A stretch of DNA of 52,946 bases from an uncultured delta proteobacterium (GCA_903835685.1 CAILNX010000027.1:1-52946); one strand, 5' to 3'. Positions 41,237 through 51,119 are shown, counted from the first letter of the stretch. The notes: generated from the sequence alone by a model not told the origin. Made by a program: numbers and translations.

Positions 41237-42562
41237 ATGAATCCTCAGACCATCGCCCAGATAAAAACCGAACTGCGCGACCGCCTGGCCGTGGTGGTGG
41301 GGGCCGGGGTCTCGGGCCTGGCCTCCTGCCGCCTGCTCCTGCCGCTTGGCGCGCGGGTGCGGCTCCTGGACGTGAAGACCGATCTGGACCCGGCCCTGCT
41401 CGGCGATCTGGCCGGGCGGGTGGAGCTTGTGACCGGCCCGCACACCCCGGAGCAGTTCGCGGGCGCGGCCCTGGTGGTGCTCTCGCCCGGGGTCCCGATC
41501 CTGCGCCTGGCCAAGGTCCTGGCCGAGGTCCCGCCCTGGCGGGTAGTGGCCGAGATGGAGCTGTCCTCCTGGTTCACCGACGCGCCCATCATCGCGGTGA
41601 CCGGCACCAACGGCAAGACCACCACGGTCTCCCTCATCGCCCACATCCTGAAATCCTGCGGGATCACAGCCTTTGTGGGCGGGAACATCGGCGACCCCCT
41701 GGCCGGGCACGTGGCCGAGGTGGCGGACGGAAAGACCCCCGAGGCCCAGACCCTGGTCCTGGAAATATCCAGCTTCCAGCTCCAGACCTGCCGCTCCTTT
41801 CGGCCCCACGTGGCCGCCCTGCTCAATTTCTCGGCCAACCATCTGGACTGGCACCAGGACATGGACGAATACCTGGAGGCCAAGCTGAACCTGTTCACCC
41901 ACATGGCCCCGGAGGGCCGGGCCATCCTGCCCGCGTCCATGGCCGAAATTCTTCAGGGCCGGAGCTTCACCAAGGCCAGGGTGATCTGGTACGCGCCCCA
42001 GGGCCGCTTCTCCTGCCCCAACCTGATCGGCCAGCACAACCAGGCCAACATGGAGGCCGCGTTCCTGTGCGTGGAGCCCTTCGGGGTGAGCGAGAAAGCG
42101 GCGGCCAAGGCCATGCTGACCTTCTCCCCGCCCTCCCACCGCCTCCAGTTCGTGGCTGAGAAGGCCGGAGTGCGCTTCGTGGACGATTCCAAGGCCACCA
42201 CCGTGGAAGCGGTCATGGCTGCGGTGAAGAGCTTCGATACGCCCGTGCGCCTGCTCTTGGGCGGGGTGTTCAAGGGCGGGGACGTGCCCGCCCTGGCCGA
42301 GGTCATGGCCGGACGGGTGGCGGCCGTGGGGCTGTATGGCGGCGCGCGGGAGGTGTTCGAGCCCGTGCTCTCCCCGCTCTTTCCGACCTTCTGGGTCCCG
42401 ACCCTCACCGAGGCCGTGAACCGGCTGGCGGCCGAGGCCCGTCCCGGGGACGTCATCCTCCTGTCCCCGGCCACGGCCAGCTTCGACCAGTACTCGGGCT
42501 ACAAGGCCCGGGGGGATGATTTCCGCAAGGCCGTGGCCGATCTTCCTGAGGTTCTGCCATGA
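41237..42562 (+). CDS. murD: UDP-MurNAc-L-Ala:D-Glu ligase MurD
   Basis: The 441-aa Mur ligase adds D-glutamate. The nucleotide-sugar domain begins VVVGAGVSGLASCRLL. The ATP loop is TGTNGKTTTVSLI, followed by LEISSFQLQTC and NFSANHLDWH. The C-terminal domain has DDSKATT and the closing SPATASFDQYSGYKARGDDF, all characteristic of MurD. Its stop overlaps the ftsW ATG by four bases. Confidence 0.96.
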   Translation: MNPQTIAQIKTELRDRLAVVVGAGVSGLASCRLLLPLGARVRLLDVKTDLDPALLGDLAGRVELVTGPHTPEQFAGAALVVLSPGVPILRLAKVLAEVPPWRVVAEMELSSWFTDAPIIAVTGTNGKTTTVSLIAHILKSCGITAFVGGNIGDPLAGHVAEVADGKTPEAQTLVLEISSFQLQTCRSFRPHVAALLNFSANHLDWHQDMDEYLEAKLNLFTHMAPEGRAILPASMAEILQGRSFTKARVIWYAPQGRFSCPNLIGQHNQANMEAAFLCVEPFGVSEKAAAKAMLTFSPPSHRLQFVAEKAGVRFVDDSKATTVEAVMAAVKSFDTPVRLLLGGVFKGGDVPALAEVMAGRVAAVGLYGGAREVFEPVLSPLFPTFWVPTLTEAVNRLAAEARPGDVILLSPATASFDQYSGYKARGDDFRKAVADLPEVLP

Positions 42563-43674
42563 CCAAGAACACGCCCAAGCTGCGCCACGGCGCGCCCCCG
42601 GACTACTGGCTCCTGGGCTTCACCCTGATCCTGGCCACCCTGGGCCTGATCATGGTCCTGTCCGCGTCCGGGATCATGGCCGAGCGTTTTTATCACGACA
42701 AGTACCTGTTCTTCAAAAAGCAGGGTCTGTTCATGGTCCTGGGCGTGATCGGCATGTACGCCACCTCCAAGATGCCCAGGGCCTTCTTCTACAGCATGAT
42801 CTACCCCATGGTCATCGGCTGCGGCATCCTCCTGGCCCTGACCCTGACCCCCCTGGGCCTGTCCGCTGGCGGGGCCAAGCGCTGGCTCAAACTCGGGGTC
42901 ATGAGCATCCAGCCCATGGAGTTCGTGAAACCGGCCCTGGTCATGTACCTGGCCTATTTCTTCAGCCGCAAGCAGGGCCAGGTGCGCACCTTCAGCGTGG
43001 GTTTTGTCCCGCCCATGCTGGTCACCGGGGCCTTCTGCCTGATCCTGGCCCTGCAGCCCGATTTCGGCGGGGCCGTGGTCCTGGCCCTGCTGCTCCTGGC
43101 CATGTGCCTGGTGGGCGGCACGCGCCTGACCTACCTGTTCCTGTCCGTGGGCTTCGCGGTGACCACGGGCTGGATGATGATCGTGCAGTCGCCCTACCGG
43201 TTCAAGCGCTGGACGGCCTTCCTGGACCCCTTCAAGACCGCCAAGGAGGAGGGCTACCAGTTGGTCCAGTCCCTGTACGCCTTCGGCTCCGGGTCGCTGT
43301 TTGGCACGGGCATCGGCGCGGGACGGCAGAAGCTCTTCTTCCTGCCCGAGGCCCACAACGACTTCATCATGGCCGTGGTGGGCGAGGAGCTGGGCTTTAT
43401 CGGCATGACCGCGGTCATGCTGGTGGTGGCCATCATCCTGTTCCGGGGCTTCATCATCGCCTTCCGCCAGGAGGACCTCCAGGACCGCTTCACCGGCTAC
43501 GGCATGGTCCTGGTCCTGGCCATGGGATTCGTGCTGAACATCGCGGTGGTGCTCGGGTGCGTGCCGCCCAAGGGCGTGCCCTTCCCCTTCATGAGCTACG
43601 GCGGCAGCAGCCTTTTGAGCTCCTTCTTCTGCGTGGGCATGCTGCTCAACCTCTCCAAGGGGGTGAACAAATGA
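42559..43674 (+). CDS. ftsW: Septal peptidoglycan glycosyltransferase FtsW
   Basis: This 371-aa SEDS protein with about ten TM helices polymerises lipid II at the septum with FtsI. Landmarks are GAKRWLKLG, QPMEFVKPALVMYLAY, LALQPDFGGAVVL with the catalytic Asp loop region, and the C-terminal FPFMSYGGSSLLSSF. ATGA overlap with murD and a similar overlap with murG show tight coupling. Confidence 0.96.
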   Translation: MTKNTPKLRHGAPPDYWLLGFTLILATLGLIMVLSASGIMAERFYHDKYLFFKKQGLFMVLGVIGMYATSKMPRAFFYSMIYPMVIGCGILLALTLTPLGLSAGGAKRWLKLGVMSIQPMEFVKPALVMYLAYFFSRKQGQVRTFSVGFVPPMLVTGAFCLILALQPDFGGAVVLALLLLAMCLVGGTRLTYLFLSVGFAVTTGWMMIVQSPYRFKRWTAFLDPFKTAKEEGYQLVQSLYAFGSGSLFGTGIGAGRQKLFFLPEAHNDFIMAVVGEELGFIGMTAVMLVVAIILFRGFIIAFRQEDLQDRFTGYGMVLVLAMGFVLNIAVVLGCVPPKGVPFPFMSYGGSSLLSSFFCVGMLLNLSKGVNK

Positions 43675-44759
43675 GCCTGCGCCTGGTGATCTCCACCGGC
43701 GGCACCGGGGGGCACGTGTTCCCGGCCCTGGCCGTGGCCCAGACCCTGGTCCGGGAGCGGCCCGGGACCGAGGTCCTGTTCATGGGCGGCCAAGGCCCGG
43801 AGGGGGACATGGCCAGAAAGGCCGGGGTGCCGTTCATGGCCCTGCCCGCCCAGGGCGTGCTGGGCACGGGCTTGGGCCGACTCAAGGCCCCGCTCTGGCT
43901 CTCCCAGGCCCTCATCCGCGCCCTGTGGAAGCTGAAGAATTTCAAGCCGTCTTGCGTGGTGGGCTTCGGGGGCTACGCCGGGTTCTGCCCGCCCCTGGCG
44001 GCCTGGATGCTGGGCCTGCCCACGGCCGTGCACGAGCAGAACAGCGTGCCCGGGGCCGTGAACCGGGTGCTGGCCAAGGTCGTGGACCGGGTCTTCGCCT
44101 CGTTCGCGGCCTCGGCCGGACATTTCCCAGCGGCCAAGACCACGGTCACGGGCAACCCGGTGCGGCCGGACATCGCGGCCGTGGGCCAGACCGGCAAGGG
44201 CCGCTTCGGCACAAACCTGCTCGTCCTGGGCGGCAGCCAGGGGGCCAGGGCGGTGAACGACCTCATGGCCGAGGCCGCGCCCGTGCTCCTGGACCAGGGA
44301 GCAAGCATCCGGCACCAGGCCGGGGCGGCCGACGCGGCCCGGGTGCGCGAACTGTACATTTCCCGGGGGCTTGATCCCGCGCCGGTCACGCCCTTCATCG
44401 AGGACATGGCCGGGGCCTACCAGTGGGCCGACCTGATTCTGTGCCGGGCCGGGGCCTCCACGGTGTTCGAGGCCGCCGCGGCCGGACGCCCCTGCCTGTT
44501 CCTGCCCTTTCCCCACGCCACCCATGACCATCAGCGACACAACGCGGAAGCCATGACCCGAGCCGGGGGGGCTCTGGTCCTGGCCCAGTCGGGGCTCACG
44601 GCCAAAGACCTCCTCACGGCCGTGAGCCCCCTTCTTTCCGACCCGGGCCGCCTGGACTCCATGAGCCGGGCCGCCCGGGACTTCGCCCGGCCCCAGGCCG
44701 CCCGGGACATCGCCCTGGCCGTCCTTCAAATGGCCGAGGCCCAAAGGAGCCGTTCATGA
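43671..44759 (+). CDS. murG: UDP-GlcNAc:lipid I transferase MurG
   Basis: This 362-aa GT-B glycosyltransferase converts lipid I to lipid II at the inner membrane face. [14 protein letters not shown] is the N-terminal donor/acceptor loop. LHEQNS-type sequence appears as VHEQNSVPG. The C-terminal domain has [21 protein letters not shown] and PHATHDHQ. The start at 43671 overlaps the ftsW stop and its end overlaps murC. Confidence 0.96.
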   Translation: MSLRLVISTGGTGGHVFPALAVAQTLVRERPGTEVLFMGGQGPEGDMARKAGVPFMALPAQGVLGTGLGRLKAPLWLSQALIRALWKLKNFKPSCVVGFGGYAGFCPPLAAWMLGLPTAVHEQNSVPGAVNRVLAKVVDRVFASFAASAGHFPAAKTTVTGNPVRPDIAAVGQTGKGRFGTNLLVLGGSQGARAVNDLMAEAAPVLLDQGASIRHQAGAADAARVRELYISRGLDPAPVTPFIEDMAGAYQWADLILCRAGASTVFEAAAAGRPCLFLPFPHATHDHQRHNAEAMTRAGGALVLAQSGLTAKDLLTAVSPLLSDPGRLDSMSRAARDFARPQAARDIALAVLQMAEAQRSRS

Positions 44760-46180
44760 GCCTGGAAAAACCCGTCTCCATTCCGGCCGCTTATGGCCTG
44801 GCCTCCTCGGTGATGCAGAGCCGGGTCAACCACATCCACATGGTGGGCATCGGCGGCTCGGGCATGAGCGGGATCGCCGAGGTGCTTTTGAACCTGGGAT
44901 TCTCCGTGAGCGGCTCGGACATGAGCCAGAGCTCCACGGTGAAACGGCTCCAGAAGCTGGGCGCGCAAGTCTTCATCGGGCACGGCCAGGCCAACGTGGC
45001 CGGGGCCGACGTGCTGGTCAAGTCCACGGCCATTGCCGAGGACAACCCGGAGCTCGAAGCCGCCCGCGAGCACGGGGTGCCCATCATCCCCCGGGCCGAG
45101 ATGCTGGCCGAGCTCATGCGCCTGCGCACCGGCATCGCCGTGGCCGGGACCCACGGCAAGACCACCACCACCTCGCTTTTGGCCACCATCTTCACCGAAG
45201 CGGGCCTGGACCCCACGGTGATCATCGGCGGACGCCTGAACACCTACGGCTCGAACGCCCGTCTGGGGGAAGGCCAGTACTTGATCGCCGAGGCCGACGA
45301 GTCGGACGGGAGCTTTCTCTGCCTGGCCCCGATCATCACCGTGGTCACCAACATCGACGCCGACCACCTGGATTTCTATGCGGACCTGGCGGCCATCGAC
45401 CGCAGCTTCGAGACTTTCATGAACCACATCCCCTTCTACGGGACCAACGTGGTCTGCGGGGACGACCCCGGGGTCAAGCGGGTGCTCCCGCGCACCAAGC
45501 GCCCGGCCCTGACCTACGGCCTGGGCGAGAAGAACCGTTTGCGGGCCGAGATCATCACCACGGGCCTGCGCAGCCTGTTCAAGGTCTTTCTGGACGGGGA
45601 GTTCTGGGGCGAGGCCTCGCTGGCCCAGCCCGGGAAGCACAATATTTTGAACGCCCTGGGGGCCATCGGGGTGTCGCTCGAGGCCGGGCTGCCCAAGGAG
45701 GCCATCCTGGCCGGGCTGTCCAATTTCGGGGGCGTGGGCCGGAGATTCGAGCGCAAGGGCGAGCGCAAGGGGGTCCTGGTGGTGGACGACTACGGCCACC
45801 ATCCGGCCGAGATCGTGGCCACCTTGAAGACGGCCCGGGCCTGCTACCCCAGCCGCCGTCTGGTGGTGGCCTTCCAGCCCCACCGCTTCACCCGCACCCG
45901 GGCCTTGTTCGGGGATTTCTGCAAGGCCTTTACCGAGGCCGACCTGCTCCTTTTGACCGAGATCTACCCGGCCTCGGAAGCGCCCATTCCCGGGGTCAGC
46001 GGCCAGTCCCTGGCCCAGGGCATCAAGCAGGTCAGCCAGACCCACGTGGAGTTCTTCCCGGACTTCCCGGCCCTGGAAGAGGCCCTGCCGGGCGTGCTGA
46101 AGGCCGGGGACCTGCTCATCACCCTGGGGGCCGGGAGCATCTGGCAGGTGGGAGAGCGGTTCTTGAACGCCGAAGGCTAG
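44756..46180 (+). CDS. murC: UDP-MurNAc:L-Ala ligase MurC
   Basis: This 474-aa first Mur ligase adds L-alanine to UDP-MurNAc. [15 protein letters not shown] binds the nucleotide sugar. [11 protein letters not shown] is the ATP loop, followed by EADESDGSF and [20 protein letters not shown] and FQPHRFTRT are the C-terminal signatures. An N-terminal extension of about 25 residues precedes the core. It is followed by a 223-base gap with a hairpin and AT-rich repeats before murB. Confidence 0.96.
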   Translation: MSLEKPVSIPAAYGLASSVMQSRVNHIHMVGIGGSGMSGIAEVLLNLGFSVSGSDMSQSSTVKRLQKLGAQVFIGHGQANVAGADVLVKSTAIAEDNPELEAAREHGVPIIPRAEMLAELMRLRTGIAVAGTHGKTTTTSLLATIFTEAGLDPTVIIGGRLNTYGSNARLGEGQYLIAEADESDGSFLCLAPIITVVTNIDADHLDFYADLAAIDRSFETFMNHIPFYGTNVVCGDDPGVKRVLPRTKRPALTYGLGEKNRLRAEIITTGLRSLFKVFLDGEFWGEASLAQPGKHNILNALGAIGVSLEAGLPKEAILAGLSNFGGVGRRFERKGERKGVLVVDDYGHHPAEIVATLKTARACYPSRRLVVAFQPHRFTRTRALFGDFCKAFTEADLLLLTEIYPASEAPIPGVSGQSLAQGIKQVSQTHVEFFPDFPALEEALPGVLKAGDLLITLGAGSIWQVGERFLNAEG

Positions 46181-46207
46181 AGGCCGCAAAGAGAATGCAA
46201 AAGAATG

Positions 46208-46335
46208 AAGAATAAGAATAAAAAAAAGGGCCGTCCGCAGAGGGAACGGCCCGTTGTGAAGCGGGACACAAGAATGACGTTGCGTCCAGCGACACCCGCA
46301 AGAAGAAAAATTTAAATTTATTATTTCTTATTCTT
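46208..46335. other. Hairpin and AT-rich inverted repeats in the murC-murB gap
   Basis: AAGAATAAGAA (46208-46218) and its complement TTCTTATTCTT (46325-46335) bracket the gap. Inside, GGGCCGT (46228-46234) pairs with ACGGCCC (46246-46252). The eight A residues just before that stem mean that on the minus strand it reads as a terminator with a T8 tail. On the plus strand no T run follows. The AT-rich stretch 46306-46335 could carry a secondary promoter for murB-ftsQ. Confidence 0.55.
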
Positions 46336-46403
46336 AGGTGTTTCAAAAGGATGATCGGTTCAATTTTTTCGTCAATGCAGCATCAGGAGCCAGGATTATT
46401 GCC

Positions 46404-47297
46404 ATGAACGCCTTTCCAGGAATCGAACTGACCCGAGGGGTCCCCCTGTCCCAGCGCACCACCTTGCGCCTGGGCGGCCCGGCCGTGGCCGAGGCCCTGG
46501 TCCGCTCCGAGGAGGGGTTTTCGAGCCTGGACGAACTTTTGCGCCAGGAAGGGGCCGCGCCCCTGGCTCTCGGCGCGGGCAGCAACATCCTGGCCGCAGA
46601 CGGCCCCCTTCCCCTGGTCCTGGTCCGTCCGGGCAATGGCCGCGAGCCGGAAATCCTGGGCCAGGAGCACGGCGCGACCCGGGTTCTGGTCCCGGCGGCC
46701 TTACGCCTGCCCGGGCTCCTGGCCTGGGCCGCCTCCTGGGGCCTGGCCGGGCTGGACGGGCTCACGGGCATTCCCGGGTACATTGGCGGGGCCGTGGCCA
46801 TGAACGCCGGGTCCTACGGCTCGGAAATGGGCCAGGTGCTCACCCGGGTGCGGATCTGGCGTCCGGGCCAGAGCCTCTCCTGGATCGAGGCCCGGGACTG
46901 TCGCCTGGACTACCGCACCTTTGATCCGGGCATTCCCGGGTTCTTCCTGGTCTGGGAGGCCGAGTTGGCCCTGCGCCAGGACCAGGTCTCGGCCGTGCGC
47001 GAACGCATGGCCGCAGCCTACATCCGCAAGAAGGCCACCCAGCCGGTCACGGCCCACACCTGCGGCTGCGTGTTCAAGAACCCCCCGGGGGCCAGCGCGG
47101 GCTGGCTCCTGGACCAGTGCGGGTTCAAGGGCCGCACCGAGGGCGGCATGGGCTTCTCCGCCCTGCACGCCAATTTCCTGGTCAACCTGGGCCAAGGCAC
47201 GACCGCGCAGGCCTTGACCCTTTTGGACCAGGCCCGCCGGGCCGTGGCCGAGAAATTCGGGCCGATCCTTCAGTGCGAAGTGAGGATGGTTCCATGA
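46404..47297 (+). CDS. murB: UDP-N-acetylenolpyruvoylglucosamine reductase MurB
   Basis: This 297-aa FAD enzyme reduces enolpyruvyl-UDP-GlcNAc to UDP-MurNAc. Motifs are TTLRLGGPAVAEAL at the start, LGAGSNILAADGPL, GLTGIPGYIGGAVAMNAGSYG in the FAD domain and the C-terminal CVFKNPPGASAGWLLDQCG. It ends soon after the LVNLGQ motif as in type II (short) MurB. ATG 46404 is chosen because it lies just before the conserved LTRGVPLSQRTTL; a GTG at 46338 sits in AT-rich repeat DNA. Its stop overlaps the ftsQ start by 4 bases. Confidence 0.94.
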   Translation: MNAFPGIELTRGVPLSQRTTLRLGGPAVAEALVRSEEGFSSLDELLRQEGAAPLALGAGSNILAADGPLPLVLVRPGNGREPEILGQEHGATRVLVPAALRLPGLLAWAASWGLAGLDGLTGIPGYIGGAVAMNAGSYGSEMGQVLTRVRIWRPGQSLSWIEARDCRLDYRTFDPGIPGFFLVWEAELALRQDQVSAVRERMAAAYIRKKATQPVTAHTCGCVFKNPPGASAGWLLDQCGFKGRTEGGMGFSALHANFLVNLGQGTTAQALTLLDQARRAVAEKFGPILQCEVRMVP

Positions 47298-48184
47298 ACC
47301 AGACCGCCAACCGCCCCACCCGGCTGTCCCTGGCCAAGCCCCGGGAGAACAAGTGGAAGCGCAAGAAACCCGAAGGCATGCGCGAGCCCGGACGCGAGAT
47401 GGGCCGCGAGGCCCCGCGCCTTGGACCCCCGTCGTCCCGCTCGCCCATGGCCGGGAGCGTCCTGTCCCTGGCCGGGAGCCTGGCCTACGGGGTTCTGGCC
47501 CTGGCCCTTTTGTGCGGCCTGGGCGTGGGCCTGTTCGAGTCCTACACCTGGCTCACCGAGCTGCCCTTTTTCGCCCTGAAAACCATCTCCGTGCAGGGCA
47601 ACGTGCGCCTGTCCGAGGAGGAGGTCCTGACCCTGGCCGAGGTCCAGCCGGGCATGAACTCCCTGGCCGTGAACATCCGGGAGGTGGAGGAGAAGCTGCT
47701 CACCAATCCCTGGATCGAGTCCGTGTCCGTGGCCCGGCAGTTCCCGGACACCCTGGCCCTGGAGGTGCGGGAGAAGAACCCCTCCTTCTGGATGCAGTCC
47801 GGGGAGCGGCTCTATTACGTGGACGCGGCCGGCCGGGCCATCGCGCCCGTGGACACCAACCGCTTCGCCTCCCTGCCGCTTCTGGCCGTGGACCAGGGGG
47901 CCATGGAGGATTTGCGGCTCCTGCCCGACCTCCTGGCCATGCTGGACAAGAAGACCATGCCCTTTGCCACCGGGCAACTGGCCTGGGTGCGGCTCTCCAG
48001 CGTGGGCGTGGAGATGTTCCTGGACGGCCCGGGACTGCTCCTGCGCCTGGGCAGCACGGACTTAAAAGGCGAGGTGTCCCGGCTGGAGCGGGTCTGGCGG
48101 GATTTGAAGGAGCGCGGGGAACTGACCCGGGTGTCCATCGTGACCGTGCTGGGGACCCGGATCTGGGTCACCCGCAGGACCTAA
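47294..48184 (+). CDS. ftsQ: Cell division protein FtsQ
   Basis: The 296-aa bitopic protein has a long basic cytoplasmic tail (about 1-52, rich in Arg/Lys/Pro), a TM helix about 60-82, a POTRA domain about 95-165 (FALKTISVQGNVRLSEEEVL) and an FtsQ domain with YYVDAAGRAIAP. It recruits FtsL/FtsB and later proteins to the septum. The start at 47294 overlaps murB by 4 bases; the frame stays open further upstream inside murB but without signals. Confidence 0.94.
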   Translation: MNQTANRPTRLSLAKPRENKWKRKKPEGMREPGREMGREAPRLGPPSSRSPMAGSVLSLAGSLAYGVLALALLCGLGVGLFESYTWLTELPFFALKTISVQGNVRLSEEEVLTLAEVQPGMNSLAVNIREVEEKLLTNPWIESVSVARQFPDTLALEVREKNPSFWMQSGERLYYVDAAGRAIAPVDTNRFASLPLLAVDQGAMEDLRLLPDLLAMLDKKTMPFATGQLAWVRLSSVGVEMFLDGPGLLLRLGSTDLKGEVSRLERVWRDLKERGELTRVSIVTVLGTRIWVTRRT

Positions 48185-48293
48185 GGGTCGCGAGTTTGAA
48201 GACGGCAAGAAGAATGCATCGATAAATAAACCGCTGATTTCGAGAAGGCATGAACCGCCGGGGCGGCCCGGCATTTCAAAAAGGAGAGGGAGC

Positions 48294-49526
48294 ATGGGCA
48301 AATCAGATCTCATTGTCGGGCTGGACATCGGCACGACCAAAATCTGCGCGGTGGTGGGCGAACTCACCCCGGACGGCGTGGACGTGGTAGGCGTGGGCAC
48401 CAGCCCCTCCACGGGCCTGCGCAAAGGCGTGGTGGTGAACATCGAGCAGACCGTGCAGTCCATCAAGAAGGCCCTGGAAGAGGCCGAGCTCATGGCCGGG
48501 TGCCAGATCCGCTCGGTCTACGCCGGGATCGCGGGCAGCCACATCATGGGATTCAACTCCCACGGGGTGATCGCGGTCAAGGGCGGCGAGGTGACCCAAA
48601 AGGACGTGGACCGGGTCATTGACGCGGCCAAGGCCGTGGCCATCCCCCTGGACCGCGAGGTCATCCACACCCTGCCCCAGGAGTTCATCGTGGACGACCA
48701 GAAGGGCATCGCCGACCCCTTGGGCATGGCCGGGGTGCGCCTGGAAGTGAAGGTGCACATCGTGACCGGGGCCGTGACCAGCGCCCAGAACATCGTGCGC
48801 TCCTGCCACCGCTCCGGCCTGGACGTGGCCGACATCGTGCTGGAGTCCCTGGCCTCCAGCAAGGCCGTGCTCACCGAAGAGGAGCGCGAGATCGGCGTGG
48901 CCCTGGTGGACATCGGCGGCGGGACCACGGATCTGGCCATCTTCAACAACAACTCCATCAAGCACACCTCGGTCCTGGCCCTGGGCGGCAACAACCTGAC
49001 CAACGACATCGCCTACGGCCTGCGCACGCCCATGCAGTCGGCGGAAGCGGTGAAAAGGGCGCACGGCTGCGCCATGGCCGACCTGATCAAGAGCGACGAA
49101 CTCATCGACGTGCCCAGCGTGGGCGGCCGGGAGTCGCGCAAACTCACCCGCCGGGTCCTGGCCGAGATATGTGAGCCGCGCATCGAGGAGATTCTGGCCC
49201 TGATCGACCAGGAGCTGGTGCGCTCGGGATTCAAGACCCAGATCGCGGCCGGGGTGGTGCTCACCGGCGGAACGGCCCTCATCGAGGGCATGCAGGATTT
49301 GGCCGAGCAGATATTTGATCTGCCCGTGCGCATCGGCTACCCCCGGCACATGGGCGGCCTGCACGACGTGATCAACAGCCCCAAATACGCCACGGCCGTG
49401 GGCCTTTTGCTCTACGGCGCGGAGAAAGAGGGCGTGGTGGAGGAGCAGCGCTTCCGCATCCGGGACGACAACGTGTTCAACCGGATTTTGGGCCGCATGC
49501 GCAAGTGGTTCACGGACATCGCCTAA
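48294..49526 (+). CDS. ftsA: Cell division protein FtsA
   Basis: This 410-aa actin-fold ATPase tethers FtsZ to the membrane. GLDIGTTKICAVVGE is phosphate loop 1. The 1C (SHS2) domain follows, then VDIGGGTTDLAIF (phosphate 2) and VLTGGTALIEGM (adenosine loop). The last residues (FNRILGRMRKWFTDI) form the amphipathic membrane helix. AAAGGAGAGGG lies just before ATG. A 279-base gap, unusual in this tight cluster, separates it from ftsZ. Confidence 0.97.
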   Translation: MGKSDLIVGLDIGTTKICAVVGELTPDGVDVVGVGTSPSTGLRKGVVVNIEQTVQSIKKALEEAELMAGCQIRSVYAGIAGSHIMGFNSHGVIAVKGGEVTQKDVDRVIDAAKAVAIPLDREVIHTLPQEFIVDDQKGIADPLGMAGVRLEVKVHIVTGAVTSAQNIVRSCHRSGLDVADIVLESLASSKAVLTEEEREIGVALVDIGGGTTDLAIFNNNSIKHTSVLALGGNNLTNDIAYGLRTPMQSAEAVKRAHGCAMADLIKSDELIDVPSVGGRESRKLTRRVLAEICEPRIEEILALIDQELVRSGFKTQIAAGVVLTGGTALIEGMQDLAEQIFDLPVRIGYPRHMGGLHDVINSPKYATAVGLLLYGAEKEGVVEEQRFRIRDDNVFNRILGRMRKWFTDIA

Positions 49527-49650
49527 AAAAAACATGGGCCTGGGACGCGGAATGTGGGGTTTACGGCTGAAAATAAGGGGAAAATCCAATGATCACGGGC
49601 CAGTTCGCCATATGCGTACGCAACCGTCAGATCTTGATTTTTTCTAGACA

Positions 49651-49678
49651 TTTCCTTGCAACAGGATTTACAAGGAAA
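49651..49678. promoter_or_regulatory. Inverted repeat in the ftsZ leader
   Basis: TTTCCTTG (49651-49658) and CAAGGAAA (49671-49678) are exact complements with a 12-base spacer, 128 bases before ftsZ. It could be an operator, a mRNA hairpin or part of an ftsZ-specific promoter region in the 279-base ftsA-ftsZ gap. Confidence 0.45.
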
Positions 49679-49805
49679 CGCAGCCATATCACCGCGCATC
49701 ACCAGGCAGGCTGATGCGGCCCGGACAGGGGGAAAACCGTTTGGGCTGCGGGCCGATCCTCAAAGGATACTGGTTCAGGTAACAATCAAGGGGGAAGGAG
49801 GGCTT

Positions 49806-51077
49806 ATGCGTCTTGAGATCGAACACGACACCAGTGCCAAAATAAAGGTCTTCGGAGCCGGGGGCGCGGGTGGCAACGCGGTGAACAACATGATCATGTC
49901 CTCCCTGGGGGGCGTTGAGTTCATCACGGCCAACACCGACATCCAGGCCATCAACAAATCCCTGGCCCCGCGCAAGCTCCAGCTCGGCGAGAAGCTGACC
50001 AAGGGCCTGGGCGCTGGCGCCGACCCCAATGTCGGCCGGGACGCGGCCCTGGAGTCCATCGAGGAGATCAAGCTCTGCATCGGGGACGCGGACATGGTTT
50101 TCGTCACCGCGGGCATGGGCGGCGGCACGGGCACGGGCGCGGCCCCGGTCATCGCCCAGGCGGCCAAGGAGGTCGGGGCCCTGACCGTGGCCGTGGTCTC
50201 CAAACCCTTTTATTTCGAGGGCCAGAAGCGCCTCAAATCCGCCGAGCGCGGTATCGAGGAACTGAAAGCCGTGGTGGACTCCATCATCACCATCCCCAAC
50301 GACCGCCTGCTCCAACTGGCGGCCAAGAAGGCCACCTTCCTGGAGATGCTCAAAAAAGCCGACGAGGTTTTGTACTACGCGGTCAAGGGCATCGCGGACC
50401 TGATCACCGTGCATGGCCTGATCAACCTGGACTTTGCCGACGTGCAGGCGGTCATGGCCAACGGCGGCCTGGCCCTCATGGGCACGGGCATCGCCCGAGG
50501 CGAGGGCCGGGCCAGGGAAGCGGCCATGAAGGCCATCACCTCCCCGCTCCTGGAAGACGTATCCATCGAAGGCGCGCGCGGCCTCTTGATCAACATCACC
50601 TGCTCCCCGGACATGACCATCGAAGAGGTGTCCGAGGCCGCCAACCTCATTTCCCAGGAGGCGGACGAGAACGCCCAGGTCTTCTTCGGCACGGTCTTCG
50701 ACCCGGACGTGGCTGACGAGATGCGCATCACGGTCATTGCCACGGGCATCGACAAGGAGACCAAGCAGTGCCAGCCCGAGGACACCAGCAAGGTCCGGCT
50801 CATGCCCGTGCGCAGCATGCCCGGCCGCGCGCCCATCGGCGGCAACCAGGTGCGCAAGAGCACGATCAACATCATGGAAAAGGACATGAATATCCCGGCC
50901 TACCTGCGCAAGACCAAGGAAGGCCCGGACGCGGTCAAGGCCATGGCCGAGGCCCAGGCCGTGGCCGCCCGGACCAAGGTCACGGCCAAGGTGGCCCCGG
51001 GACCCGGCGAAGAGGAATTCATTTTCGACGAGGACGAACTGGAGATCCCCTCCTTCATCCGCAAGCAGGCGGACTAG
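49806..51077 (+). CDS. ftsZ: Cell division GTPase FtsZ
   Basis: This 423-aa tubulin homologue forms the Z ring. FGAGGAGGNAVNNMI starts the GTPase domain. The tubulin signature GGGTGTGAAP lies near residue 105. The T7 loop NLDFADVQAVM contains the catalytic Asp. A flexible linker (about 330-405) leads to the C-terminal tail DELEIPSFIRKQAD, the FtsA-binding peptide. AAGGAGGG lies five bases before ATG. The stop is TAG, placed inside a perfect hairpin, and the frame remains open beyond it into the radical SAM gene. Confidence 0.98.
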   Translation: MRLEIEHDTSAKIKVFGAGGAGGNAVNNMIMSSLGGVEFITANTDIQAINKSLAPRKLQLGEKLTKGLGAGADPNVGRDAALESIEEIKLCIGDADMVFVTAGMGGGTGTGAAPVIAQAAKEVGALTVAVVSKPFYFEGQKRLKSAERGIEELKAVVDSIITIPNDRLLQLAAKKATFLEMLKKADEVLYYAVKGIADLITVHGLINLDFADVQAVMANGGLALMGTGIARGEGRAREAAMKAITSPLLEDVSIEGARGLLINITCSPDMTIEEVSEAANLISQEADENAQVFFGTVFDPDVADEMRITVIATGIDKETKQCQPEDTSKVRLMPVRSMPGRAPIGGNQVRKSTINIMEKDMNIPAYLRKTKEGPDAVKAMAEAQAVAARTKVTAKVAPGPGEEEFIFDEDELEIPSFIRKQAD

Positions 51078-51091
51078 GCGGCTTCGCCTAG
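51074..51091 (+). repeat. Stem-loop containing the ftsZ stop codon
   Basis: CTAGGCG (51074-51080), loop GCTT, CGCCTAG (51085-51091): a perfect 7-bp stem that includes the TAG stop. No T run follows, so it is not an ordinary terminator. Confidence 0.7.
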
Positions 51092-51119
51092 CCAGTTCGG
51101 CGTCAAGCGGGAGAAGGCC

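Noticed and set aside
51078-51119. Assuming the ftsZ TAG is a pyrrolysine codon
   Set aside because: No evidence for pyl genes is visible in the window, and FtsZ already ends with its normal C-terminal peptide; a non-standard start or rare readthrough is enough to explain the open frame.
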